From positions 124,001 to 188,000 of the forward strand of contig JARBJD010000019.1 of the NCBI GenBank assembly GCA_033064195.1: a stretch of DNA of 64,000 nt, written 5' to 3'. Positions 11,662 to 22,100 of the stretch are shown here, piece by piece. Position numbers and translations under genes: made by a program. Each line of letters begins with the position of its first letter. The stretch's first letter is position 1. The notes beneath the pieces were generated by a model. That model saw only the letters and a list, made by a program, of their open reading frames with translations, did not search any database and was not told the origin of the DNA. Source of the DNA: Blattamonas nauphoetae (lineage: Eukaryota > Preaxostyla > Oxymonadida).

Positions 11662-12090
11662 CTTTTACACCAACCAAGGCCCACCTCAAGCCCTGTCACA
11701 CAACAGTGCAGCGTGCTTGAGGCAGCCAGCTCTTCCCCCCGGCGGAATTGAGCTCACGCAGTCGAGGCGTGATTTATAGTTAAACCCTTCGGTTGTTTCA
11801 TTTCGCTTTGCCTTTTTAGGCCTCTCAGTTTCCTCCAGTTTTCTCTCCCCCGTTGGGGGCTCTTTCTGGAGATAATGGGTTTCAAACCCTTCTGTTTTTG
11901 TCCACCAACCTCGCCCCCACGTGGGTAGAAGTTACACTGTGTCCTAACCAGTCCTCTGTAACGATGTTTTTCTTTTCTGGGACAGACAAAATGATTAGCT
12001 CTTTTGTTTGTTGGCCTGATCGATGGCCACCCATTGTTTTCCCCCACGTCACCGGTCTCAATTGTTGGTGGGCCTTGGTTGGTGTAAAAG
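11662..12090. mobile_element. Element A: 429-bp terminal-inverted-repeat element adjoining B
   Basis: Starts CTTTTACACCAACCAAGG at 11662 and ends with its exact reverse complement at 12090, a ~24-bp perfect inverted repeat containing the same CCAACCAAGGCC core as element B. Only GACATC (11656-11661) separates it from B. The right flank, GACTGCTTCAGTG, is F2 coding sequence. The right ~70 bp match the left end of B almost perfectly, so A and B are one family. Too short to encode a transposase, so MITE-like. No coding sequence recognised. Confidence 0.6.
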
Positions 12091-12546
12091 GACTGCTTCA
12101 GTGAAACCAACCCCATTCAGATATTCTGGGCAAAGGAGGTCGCTGAGATAAATGACGATCCAAATGAGATGCTTGATTATCCTTTCAAATCCTGCAATTG
12201 GTTGTGTGTGAGATTGGAGAGTGGTGAAGACATTTGTGATGACTTCTGACTCCACAAGACTAATTTGTACTTCGATTGAAGCACGCTGGGAGAATTCGCA
12301 GAGCAACGACAACGCTGTATCAACAATTTTCGAGTGGGGAGATGACACCAGAGTGAGAATGCTATCCGCAAAGCCAGAAGCCAATCCAGCTGAAGATGGA
12401 ACGAAGTCAGTCACAAGTTTTGGAGCTTGTTCGTCATAACTATCAAAAAGATTGAGAGTCCGTAAAAACTGGGCAGCTCTGTCTTGAATGGCATCATCAA
12501 ATAAGGATGAGCAACGGACGGACAAAACAAGAGTTTCTTCGGACAT
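12091..12546 (-). pseudogene. F2 helical family, N-terminal half of a transposon-split gene
   Basis: Reads MSEETLVLSVRCSSLFDD, AIQDRAAQFLRTL, LVTDFVPSSAGLASGF, SILTLVSSPHSKIV and ends GFTEAV at 12091, where element A begins. The other half continues at 7370. Compared with the fragment at 18706-19005, this copy lacks the LSFEDKSTIY N-terminal extension, so its start at 12546 is uncertain. Function is unknown; the composition predicts an all-helical repeat fold. Confidence 0.75.
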
Positions 12547-13519
12547 CGGACAGAGGTCATGTCCAATCTGAGATAATTCAATTCTTGCAACGTGACTACC
12601 TGTGAATAACCCTCCATTCGAGTTTAAACACTTTTTAAATCATGATATTGTTCAAAATTTGTCCATAAATAGAGATTAGAAACATGAATTGAGAATTCGG
12701 ACAAAATGACCCATTAATTGTTTAAATGTCCAACCATGTCCGATCTTGGACAATCTCTCCTGTATTGAAAAAAAGAATGATTTGAATTTCTTTATTATCC
12801 AATCGTGATCAATTGAAAACGGACATAACTGTCCAGTCCCGGACATCGGACGATCAACCCACGCGACAGTTTTTGATTCGAACTCGAATCGGAAGGTAAC
12901 TTCTTCATCAGTTTCAACTTCGCACTCGTTAAGATTTTCAACTCTTTCAGCCATCAGAACAGAGATCTACAGGCATCTGAGTAGTCCCATCAAAATAGGT
13001 AAAACTGGGATCAATTGATGTCAGTGCCTAAATTTGGACTGAGATCAAATTTCAACTCTTTTCCTTTGAGATTTTCTCATTATCACTTCATTAATCATGT
13101 TCAATTCACTTCTTGTTTTCACATAATGCTCTTCAATATTTCAGACAGCTCTTATTTCCCAAAAACACGCACGATCACAATCACCAACACTTCTTTTTTC
13201 GATGTATTCCCTTCATTGACTTTAGTCAGTGAGAAAAAACCATCAAAGAAGACATAATAACGCATTATCGACTTGTTTTAATAATTATTGTTGTAGAACA
13301 AACTGAAACAGCAGCACCCAAAGTTTGCATTTTCATGATCTATGAAGTGACCATTTTCCTTTTTACTTTTTTTTCCATTCAAATATCATATATAAGAAGA
13401 CTTTTTTGAAATGAAAGAAACGAAATGGTATTGTAGGTATTTAGTGGGATCAGATCCGACTGGGATCACTGGGATCAAATCAGAAGCCTGGAGATCTATG
13501 CACAAAAAACATTTCACTC
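12547..13519. other. Intergenic stretch left of the hAT element
   Basis: A 92-codon minus frame (12954-12676, MAERVENLNECEVETDEEV) is the only longer one and is not recognised. The motif CTGGGATCA recurs (near 13007, 13457 and 13467), close to where the hAT left end should lie; no matching right end was found. Confidence 0.3.
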
Positions 13520-16310
13520 ATGAGATCGAAATCAATTCGAAAAAAACAATTCACAACGCAACTGGTCTTCTCTTTTCTCATTAACTCGTCACCATTTGAA
13601 GAAAAAGACATTATCCGCCATCCTCATAATCAATCTCTCATCATTACAAGAGTTGAGAGGAAAACAAGTGGCGGAAGAGCCTATGCGAAATACTATCGCT
13701 TAAACCTCCGAACGAAATCTTTATGCGCCGACAAAAACGATTTTCAATGTCTCAGTCTGGATAAAAATGGGAGCTTATGCCGCTTCTATGGTCGTGGAAC
13801 CCTCACTTCTTTCGATGCTCATCAATGTCGGTTCAACCCATCATCCACCCAAACAATATCCGCGCTCATTGAAGCAGGTCATAGGAGGACAATCGAAGAA
13901 GCACAGAATCATGAGAGAGATTCTCAACTCTCTCAGGTTGAGCAGTCAGTTCTTGTATTCTTTGCCCGATCCGGAACACCATTCAGGACGGTTGAAGACA
14001 ATGGGTTTGTAAAAATGGAAGAATCGCTCATCAAACTTGGTCAAAGGTTTCCCAACAGGCCCACTTCTGAACTTCTTCCTCAAACATCTCGATTCTCACT
14101 CTCCCGAAACATGGTCAAACTATCGGAACAACTTCGAGAAACATCTTGTGATGTGACGTCCACTGTGTCAATGTGCGTCGATGGGGTGACACCACCAGCT
14201 GGTCACGAACACACACACGTGTTCGTTCTTACAGATCCAAGTCAACAATCTTTCCCTCGTTTTCACTCCATTCGGGAAATATCAGCGAGCGGCATTGATT
14301 CTGCCACTGCTATCCTTGATGAAGTGAGGAATCTATATGAAACTGGAGTGCGGATCCACTGCTTCGTAACGGATGGAGGCTCTGGATACGTATCGGTGTT
14401 TCATCCGAACACTGAAGCGAGAAGGGAGATGCTGCTTCAGCCATTGTCCGAGTTGTATGGTTTCGTACCACTTCATTTCCAGTGTTGGGCCCACAAACTG
14501 AACACAGCCCTTCGTCATCTTCACTCTCGATCAGTTCTCCTTCGAGCATCACTCGAACTTCTTTCCACTTTTTTCCGAGACTGTACCAATCTCCAAAACA
14601 GATGTCCCCAATCCGCCAAAGTTCATCGGCTCGCGTTGGATTTCGTGCGGCCCGATTGTTCAATGGTACAGAGCGAACCGTCAATCGCTTTCGACATTGA
14701 TGGCTCTATCCGACAGTGAACTCCATTTTATGGACCTCCTTCACGACTTGATTAACCCTCTCTTCAATACAGTTGGCATTTTAGAGAGGAATACCATGTC
14801 GATTGCAAACTCACCACCACTCCTCACAAACCTCGTCTATCTGTTGTGCTCCCTTGCACAAAGTGTGCACTCTGTCTCATTTCAATGGGCCAATCTCATC
14901 AACGACTTGGCCACCGAGGTGTGTCGACTCACTCTCCTCGATGACGACGGGTACGCAGCCATTCTCGGATACTCTCTGACGTCGTGTGGGAGAGAGGCGT
15001 ATCAAGGCAGAACTTTCTTGACTTGTGTGGACGGTCTGATATCAGAATGGCACCGACCTAGTCGGCCAGAACACTGGGATGAAGCATTCATCAACAGGCT
15101 TCGAACTAAGTTGCAACGGACGACAAAGAATCGAGAGGAATCCGAAGTAGAAATGGAGAGTGAAGAGGATGATGAGGATACAGTGGCAATCCATTCCATT
15201 GAACAAGCTCGACAGAGAAAGAGAGAGTCTTGGAGAACTTGCCTTGACGAGAGGTCCTCGATGAGGAGAAGTGATGATGACGAAATCATTCTACTCGTAC
15301 AACCAGGTGATTCTGTCTCGAAAGGAGTCGAAGTGGCTGTTGAAATTGATGAAGTGGTCCGATTCACCCGTCCACTGGCCAGTTCCTTCATTCCGCAATT
15401 AACACAAACCAGCTCAATGGTCGCAAACCTCGAAATCCTTCTCGAATCCACCTTCCCCAAGGCACAAAAGGAAGAAATAGATCGGAATTTGTCTACCTAT
15501 GAAGTGTGGCTTGAAGGAGGAACAGTTCCGAACCAACACCGTTTGATGAGAAGCAGTCTCGACTTTTGGAAGAAGGAAGTCGAAACTGAAGACTCGGAAT
15601 TCTATCATCTTGCATTTCTCGCAGACACGTTGCTCCGTACTCCTCCAACCCAAGCAGCAGCCGAAAGGACAATCAAGGTTGTGAAGCGCCATGCTTCCCT
15701 CAAACGTCCCCGGTTGTCGTCCAAAACGAATGACGCCATTCTTCGAGTTGCTTCTCTGCCTGAATCCTTTCACAGCCTACCACCAATAGAAAAGAGAAAA
15801 CGAGATGAGTCCTCCATGCAGATGGAGTTACGTGTGAATGGTGGCAGTGATTCGAAATCCATTCGAACTGATCCAAGATCTCTGGATGAAATCCGATTCG
15901 ACGCGAGATATGCGAGATGTTGGACTAGGGGCGACTCTGTGACCAATGGTTCCTGCTTCTACCACTCCATTCTTCTTCTCCTCCCCGATGTTGACCTTTC
16001 TGTTTCCGAGCTTAGAAGACAAACGGTGGAATATATGAATCAGAACAGAGAGTCGATCGATGTTGATACGTTTCTACACGACTGGGAGAACAGAATGAGC
16101 GAGAACCTTCTCCAAACCACCCCAGTTGAGATGTGGGAAATAGTTGCTGTGTCCCACCTTCTCCAGAGACAGATCATCATCCATTCCAGTTGCATGAGGC
16201 CGATTGCAACGATGCTTCAACCATCACAAGTCGTTCGCCAACAACCAGCTCTTCGTGTTGCCTATGTTAATGGGAATCATTATCAGCCGATGATTCCAGT
16301 AGCCAAGTAA
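13520..16310 (+). mobile_element. hAT-like transposase carrying an OTU-like cysteine protease domain
   Basis: The first frame (13520-14719) has a BED-like Cys/His N-terminus and a hAT RNase-H-like core: SMCVDGVTPPAGHEHTHVF, then HCFVTDGGSGY and HFQCWAHKLNTALRHL. The TRW-type motif appears as KFIGSRWISCGPIVQWYRA, but in the frame of the second ORF (to 16310). One frameshift at about 14570-14620 therefore separates the parts. The second frame contains an acidic region, then the hAT dimerisation segment (TPPTQAAAERTIKVVKRHA). It ends in ~130 residues resembling an OTU protease: NGSCFYHSI (Cys at 15954-15956), PVEMWEIVAVSHLL and VNGNHYQPM (His at 16278-16280). The usual Asp before the catalytic Cys is Asn here. 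Terminal repeats and the 8-bp target duplication were not found. hAT confidence is high, OTU moderate. Confidence 0.75.
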
Positions 16311-16326
16311 TTGAGAGAAGGGTGAT

Positions 16327-18640
16327 TCATTTCATGTTGATCAAAATGTTGATTTGGGTCAGAACTGTTTTAGAATGGAAAGCGAAAGAGTGATCAGAGA
16401 GTGATTTAGACTCTAAGACAGCCAATCTGATTCCCAATCTCATCTCCTCCATCCCCATTCTCATCTCCTCCTTCCCCATTCTCATCTCCTCCTTCCCCAT
16501 TCTCATCTCCTCCTTCCCCATTCTCATCTCCTCCTACCTCATTCTCATCTCCTCCTACCCCTTTCTCATCTCCTCCTTCCCATTCTCATCTCCTCCATCC
16601 CCTTTCTCATCTCCTCCTTCCCCATTCTCATCTCCTCCTTCCCCATTCTCATCTCCTCCTTCCCCATTCTCATCTCCTCCTTCCCCATTCTCATCTCCTC
16701 CTTCCCCATTCTCATCTCCTCCTTCCCCATTCTCATCTCCTCCTTCCCCATTCTCATCTCCTCCTTCCCCATTCTCATCTCCTCCTTCCCCATTCTCATC
16801 TCCTCCTTCCCCTTTCTCATCTCCTCCTTCCCCATTCTCATCTCCTCCTTCCCCATTCTCATCTCCTCCTTCCCCATTCTCATCTCCTCCTTCCCCATTC
16901 TCATCTCCTCCTACCCCTTCTCATCTCCTCCTTCCCCATTCTCATCTCCTCCATCCCCATTCTCATCTCCTCCTTCCCCATTCTCATCTCCTCCTTCCCC
17001 ATTCTCATCTCCTCCTTCCCCATTCTCATCTCCTCCTTCCCCATTCTCATCTCCTCCTTCCCCATTCTCATCTCCTCCTTCCCCATTCTCATCTCCTCCT
17101 TCCCCATTCTCATCTCCTCCTTCCCCATTCTCATCTCCTCCTTCCCCATTCTCATCTCCTCCTTCCCCATTCTCATCTCCTCCTTCCCCATTCTCATCTC
17201 CTCCTTCCCCATTCTCATCTCCTCCTTCCCCTTTCTCATCTCCTCCTTCCCCATTCTCATCTCCTCCTTCCCTTTCTCATCTCCTCCTTCCCCATTCTCA
17301 TCTCCTCCTTCCCCATTCTCATCTCCTCCTTCCCCATTCTCATCTCCTCCTTCCCCATTCTCATCTCCTCCTTCCCCTTTCTCATCTCCTCCTACCCCAT
17401 TCTCATCTCCTCCTTCCCTTTTCTCATGTCTCTGAAGCTTTTCCTCATCGTCTCCTTCCGTAATTTCAATCGCTTTTCTCGAACAGACAAAGTGATGTTG
17501 GTATGAAATGAAGTCGTTGCTTGAGTTCTGGGAATCTAGAAGAGAGTGAGGAAAGAACAGGGAGAGTTTTAAAGGAAATAAAATACCGAAATGATGACTG
17601 CATGAGAGTAGAGACTCGGATCTACACAAGAGAGGTGAAAGAAAGGTAAAAAGTGCATCTAGGAGAGTGAAAGATGAAAAGAGCGAGAGCAGACCGGTAT
17701 ATGTCACAGCACGCGAGTGATCGGTTGCCGCAACGATCTCGTTCGGTTGAGGGAAGGTTCGACGATCGAGCAGGAGTTCACCTGAAGGGAAAGAGATAAA
17801 GTGATGAAAGAATGAGGAACAGAGAGAGCAAACCTGTTTGCGCTGCATAATGCCAGGGATCGGCAACGCCAACAATCGGGGATGAGTGAGGGAGGGGCAC
17901 GATCGAGCAGGAGTTCACCTGAAGGGAAAGAGATAAAGTGATGAAAGAATGAGGAACAGAGAGCAAACCTGTTTGCGCTGCATAATGCCAGGGATCGGCA
18001 ACGCCAACAATCGGGGATGAGTGAGGGAGGGGCACGATCGAGCAGGAGTTCACCTGAAGGGAAAGAGATAAAGTGATGAAAGAATGAGGAACAGAGAGAG
18101 CAAACCTGTTTGCGCTGCATAATGCCAGGGATCGGCAACGCCAACAATCGGGGATGAGTGAGGGAGGGGCACGATCGAGCAGGAGTTCACCTGAAGGGAA
18201 AGAGATAAAGTGATGAAAGAATGAGGAACAGAGAGAGCAAACCTGTTTGCGCTGCATAATGCCAGGGATCGGCAACGCCAACAATCGGGGATGAGTGAGG
18301 GAGGGGCACGATCGAGCAGGAGTTCACCTGAAGGGAAAGAGATAAAGTGATGAAAGAATGAGGAACAGAGAGAGCAAACCTGTTTGCGCTGCATAATGCC
18401 AGGGATCGGCAACGCCAACAATCGGGGATGAGTGAGGGAGGGGGCACGATCGAGCAGGAGTTCACCTGAAGGGAAAGAGAATATGAGCAAAAGACAATGT
18501 TGAACAGAAAGAGCACACTTGGGTATGTTGTGTGATGCGAGTCGGCACCTCCCGCAACTACGCCATGTGATTTGGGGATGGTTGTGTGTTCGCGCTGGAA
18601 AATTTGCGAATGATAAGAATGCACAAGGAAAAATACTTCA
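16327..18640 (-). CDS. Repeat-rich multi-exon gene with tandemly duplicated exons and an EEM/GGDE heptad tract
   Basis: Read on minus from about 18640: an exon resembling SHGVVAGGADSHHTTY, then five near-identical exons (SPIVGVADPWHYAAQT), then a diverged one (NEIVAATDHSRAVTYTG). The repeated exons are preceded by TTTCCCTTCAG acceptors and followed by GTTTGC donors. Candidate introns follow at about 17701-17664 and 17586-17553, after which acidic sequence (EITEGDDEEKLQRHEKREG) enters a 7-residue repeat encoded by the 21-bp minisatellite. The last frame ends at 16327. No family is recognised. The exact model is uncertain because many frames are open through the repeats. Confidence 0.4.
16434..17420. 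repeat. 21-bp minisatellite, about 45 units
   Basis: Unit CTCCTTCCCCATTCTCATCT + C on the plus strand, repeated with a few variants (CATCCCC, CCTACCCC, CCCCTTTCTC) and occasional 1-bp losses. As 21 is a multiple of three, each minus frame encodes a heptapeptide repeat: GKEEMRM in one, GGDENGE in another. Single-base deletions (for example near 16581, 16917 and 17272) switch frame within the tract, yet no stop is met. Confidence 0.95.
17764..18484 (-). repeat. Tandem 137-bp units, each one intron plus one exon
   Basis: Unit starts (GATCGAGCAGGAGTTCACC) fall at 17764, 17901, 18036, 18173, 18310 and 18448, a 135-138 bp period with near identity. On the minus strand each unit is a 52-nt candidate intron (GTTTGCTC...CCCTTCAG) plus an 85-nt exon. 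The unit contains no stop codon in any minus frame, and 137 is not a multiple of three, so frame rotates from unit to unit. Confidence 0.9.
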
Positions 18641-18705
18641 GTAACTAAGAGATCAAACCCGTCTGTATTATCTTTCGTGCGGCATCACTGTTATTCTCCT
18701 CTCTT

Positions 18706-19005
18706 TTACTCTCCAGTTCTGATCCCACCCATTGTTTCGCCAAATTTGCTTGACCTCCGAAATAAGCGCTGTCCGAGGTCGGACAGCGCACCCCTCTGTC
18801 CGGACAATTGCTCCTCCCTATCATCAAATGGATATTCTTCTTTCACAAGGGCGACAAGTGAATTGTAAATGGTTGATTTGTCTTCAAATGACAATTCTGT
18901 GTTCTCAGCGAAATACAGGAATGGTTCACGCAACGGGTTGATACTTGAACGTGGATCAGGGATATGATCGAAGTTCGTCGAGTCTGTACAAGATTGAAAC
19001 GACAT
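18706..19005 (-). pseudogene. F2 helical family, N-terminal fragment
   Basis: MSFQSCTDSTNFDHIP leads to PFLYFAENTELSFEDKST, IYNSLVALVKEEYPFD, the N-terminal signature of the F2 family (recognised from memory). After YPFD the family consensus (NALQDRAxxFL) is lost and unrelated sequence runs to a stop. It is a truncated copy about 7 kb from the other F2 gene. No promoter-like motif like that of F1 is seen upstream. Confidence 0.7.
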
Positions 19006-19175
19006 TTGGTCTTCAAGTGAGATGTTGATTGGATCAAGCCCACAATTAATTGTTACCAGATATCTTTGACGACAATGTCAAATGTGACGATTGTCGGTAA
19101 ACTTTTGTCAGAATTACTTGTTCCTCTTGCCTCCCAACACTTTTCAAGTCACTTCTCTCAGGAGAACGTCGTGCT

Positions 19176-22100
19176 ATGGTAAACCCATTAAAGTCTTTCA
19201 CAGATCTCACATCATCTGTTCTTCATTTCCTAGTGCTTCATTTGATTCTCTACATCCTCTTAATTTCCGGCTTGACCCCAAATTCTTCACCATTTCCCAT
19301 ATTCTCACCCTCCCACTTGCAAAGCCACACAAATCAGAATTGCTCTTTCTTAATCGATAATCCGCTCATTCTTCGACATACTTTATTTTTTCCGGATTCC
19401 AATGTTTGCATTTCGGGACTCCCGATCCGACAGACTTTGTATATAAAAGAAAGGGGATTCTTCAAAATTCAGAACTCCTCGTTCTCTCTCTCCTCTTTAT
19501 CATTGAGGCCAACACAACTGCTTGCCCAAGTCACGAACTCATTCTGCTCTCTTTCGAGTTGCGATCTCCATGTCTCCTCAGCCTCACCATTTCTTGCCGT
19601 CTCGAGTGAGATCACATTGATAACCATCACATTTGAAAGTGAAACAAGAATAGTTGACAGTCTTGTGACCAGCAACAGCAACAAAAACCAACTTATTATG
19701 CTGGCAAGCTCACTTGTAAACCTGACAATGATGTCTGAAGACTCTTTTTTTGGAGGTATCAAAACCAACACATCCCTTTGCTCAACCACGATATGCAATG
19801 TGACCAGATCCTCTCTCACTTCCTCTATACCCGAATCTGAGGTTTCTCGTACGTTGATTTTGGGATCGCAATTCTCCTACGTCTCGAACGGAATCGATGG
19901 AACAATCGTCAGTCGATTTAGCCACACCTCAAGTTTTCTCGCTCAAAACACAACATTCTCGAATGGACTATATGAAAAGATGACATTTAAAACACCCCAA
20001 ACGCTATCAGACATCTCAAATACCTTCCTCAGATGCGTCTTCACCAACTGCACCTCTTCAGCGAGTGGAGGAAGCTTGTCAGCATCATACACCATCCTCC
20101 CATCTTCTATTGACCTCACTCTGAAGGACTGCGAATTTAAATACTCGAAAACAGACAATAGCGGTGGAGCAATCGCAGTCATTCTCGACGGATCTACCCA
20201 CCAAGAATGTCGACTCACTGTGGATATTGAATACTGCTTCTTCTCGAATACCACAGCTAGTTCGGAGAAAGGTGGAGCGATCTTTATTAAAGTTCAGGGA
20301 GACTCAGAATGCAGTGGGTCAATCGTGATTCACACATCGTCAGAATTCAGCCACTGTAGCTCAAATTCAGGCGGCTGCATCCACTCATCTCTATCTACCA
20401 CGCAGTCTATTTCGTTTCTGATGGATAATTGCCAGATATTATCATCCAACGCTGAGATGGGTGGGGTGATCACACACGAAGTCTCTCTCTCATCGACATC
20501 GTCATTTACAGTCAGTAACGGCAATTTCTTAACCTGTTCTTCCAAACGCGGAGGATCTTTCATGTTCCTCATCCACGAACATCTCTCTATCTCGATCAAT
20601 TCCACAAAATTCCAATGGTCGACTTCGACCGAGCGCGGAGGCTGTATTTCCATTACTCATCACCAATCCACATCCAATTTTCCTTTTTCTCTGGTCCTGT
20701 CAGATCTTGACATTACAGATTGTTCGTCAAGTCTGATTGGAGGATTCCTTCATCTCGATCAGAACCAAACCGAAATTGACGGAAAATCCGTCATTTCTTG
20801 CGACAATATCCGCGCATCAAGCTGCACTTCTGGAAATTCCGGTGGATTTTTCTACTTTTCTCAAAAAGGGTCTCTGAATCTTACAATTTCATCGTCCACA
20901 ATCACGTCGCTCTCTTCAGGTGGATACGGGGCATTTATTTACTGCATGTCATCAAATCTTCATAACTTCCCAAGCACCCTCGCCACCACCATTTCAGATG
21001 TGTCATTCTCGGATCTGTCGTGTCAAAGAGGCTGTCTTCTCCATGCGGACACGTTTTTTGGCCAAATTTCAGTTTTTCTCACACTCGACAACGTCACAGC
21101 AACCAAATTTGACAGCACTTATTCTGGCGCCCTGATCAGTCTTGATCCAAGCTCTGTCGCCTTGGAGCGTGAATGTGTGATCCAGAACTGCCATTTCACA
21201 CGTGAATCTGTCTCACCGTCAAATGTGATTTGTCAGCATAACGGAACCCTACGAATGGAGTCAACAATTATCATTGAGAACAATCCCCAGAATCACGCCA
21301 TGTTCGATCTCTCGCCCAACACGACACTGATTCTGAACATGTGCCAGCTCGTTAATTCTGCAAATCGAGGCACGGGACTGAACTACAACTTGATCAGCGG
21401 CCCACTCGGCCCAGACAACTTCGTCGAATGCTCCGAAGTGATCTTCTCTGTGAACAGCCCCACGTGTGCTGGTTACGTTGTCACCTTCGACACCCTCCCG
21501 GAACACATCAGTGAACTGTTCGCGTCGTGTCTAGACACATCAACAGCTTCCTCCTTCCCGTCTGTCGTGGACAAGACTGGGAATCACTCGTTCTCCATCA
21601 ATTCTGAAACTCGCGAGATTTTCGTCAACGAAGAAAGTGGCCGCGACTGGAACATGTGTGGCTTTCGGTCGCACCCCTGTTCGTCCATCCAATTCTCGAC
21701 TCGGGTGTCGTCTCCCTCTGCTTTCTCGATTTCCGCTCTTGGCGAGTTTACATCCCCTGATCGCCCAATCGTCCTCGCATCGCCTTGCATGCGTCTCACA
21801 TCTGGTCCTTCATTGCTGGCATCCCGAAACTCCAGTCACCCAGCAATCCATTTGAACTATCAGATTTGAAGTTCATACTCGAAACGGATCGGAATGACGG
21901 AGTGTTCTTCAGAGCTGGGCAGAGCTCGACATATGTTCGTGATATTGACGTGTCCTACACAGGACAACACCGCATCTCCCTCTTCTTCCTCTCACACACC
22001 CCCAGCTCCAAGTTTGAGATCAACCTTGACAAGGAGCGTCCCCCGCTGAACAACATCGCTCTTTTCTCTTCTGACAGTCCCTCTTCCACCATCGAATCGT

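Noticed and set aside
7371-12090. Polinton-type virus-like element
   Set aside because: TIRs fit only loosely, there is no 6-bp target duplication, and no polymerase, integrase or structural gene is recognisable, so the family is left open.
16434-18484. CRISPR array
   Set aside because: Repeats are contiguous with no unique spacers, and the genome is eukaryotic; these are minisatellites and duplicated exons.
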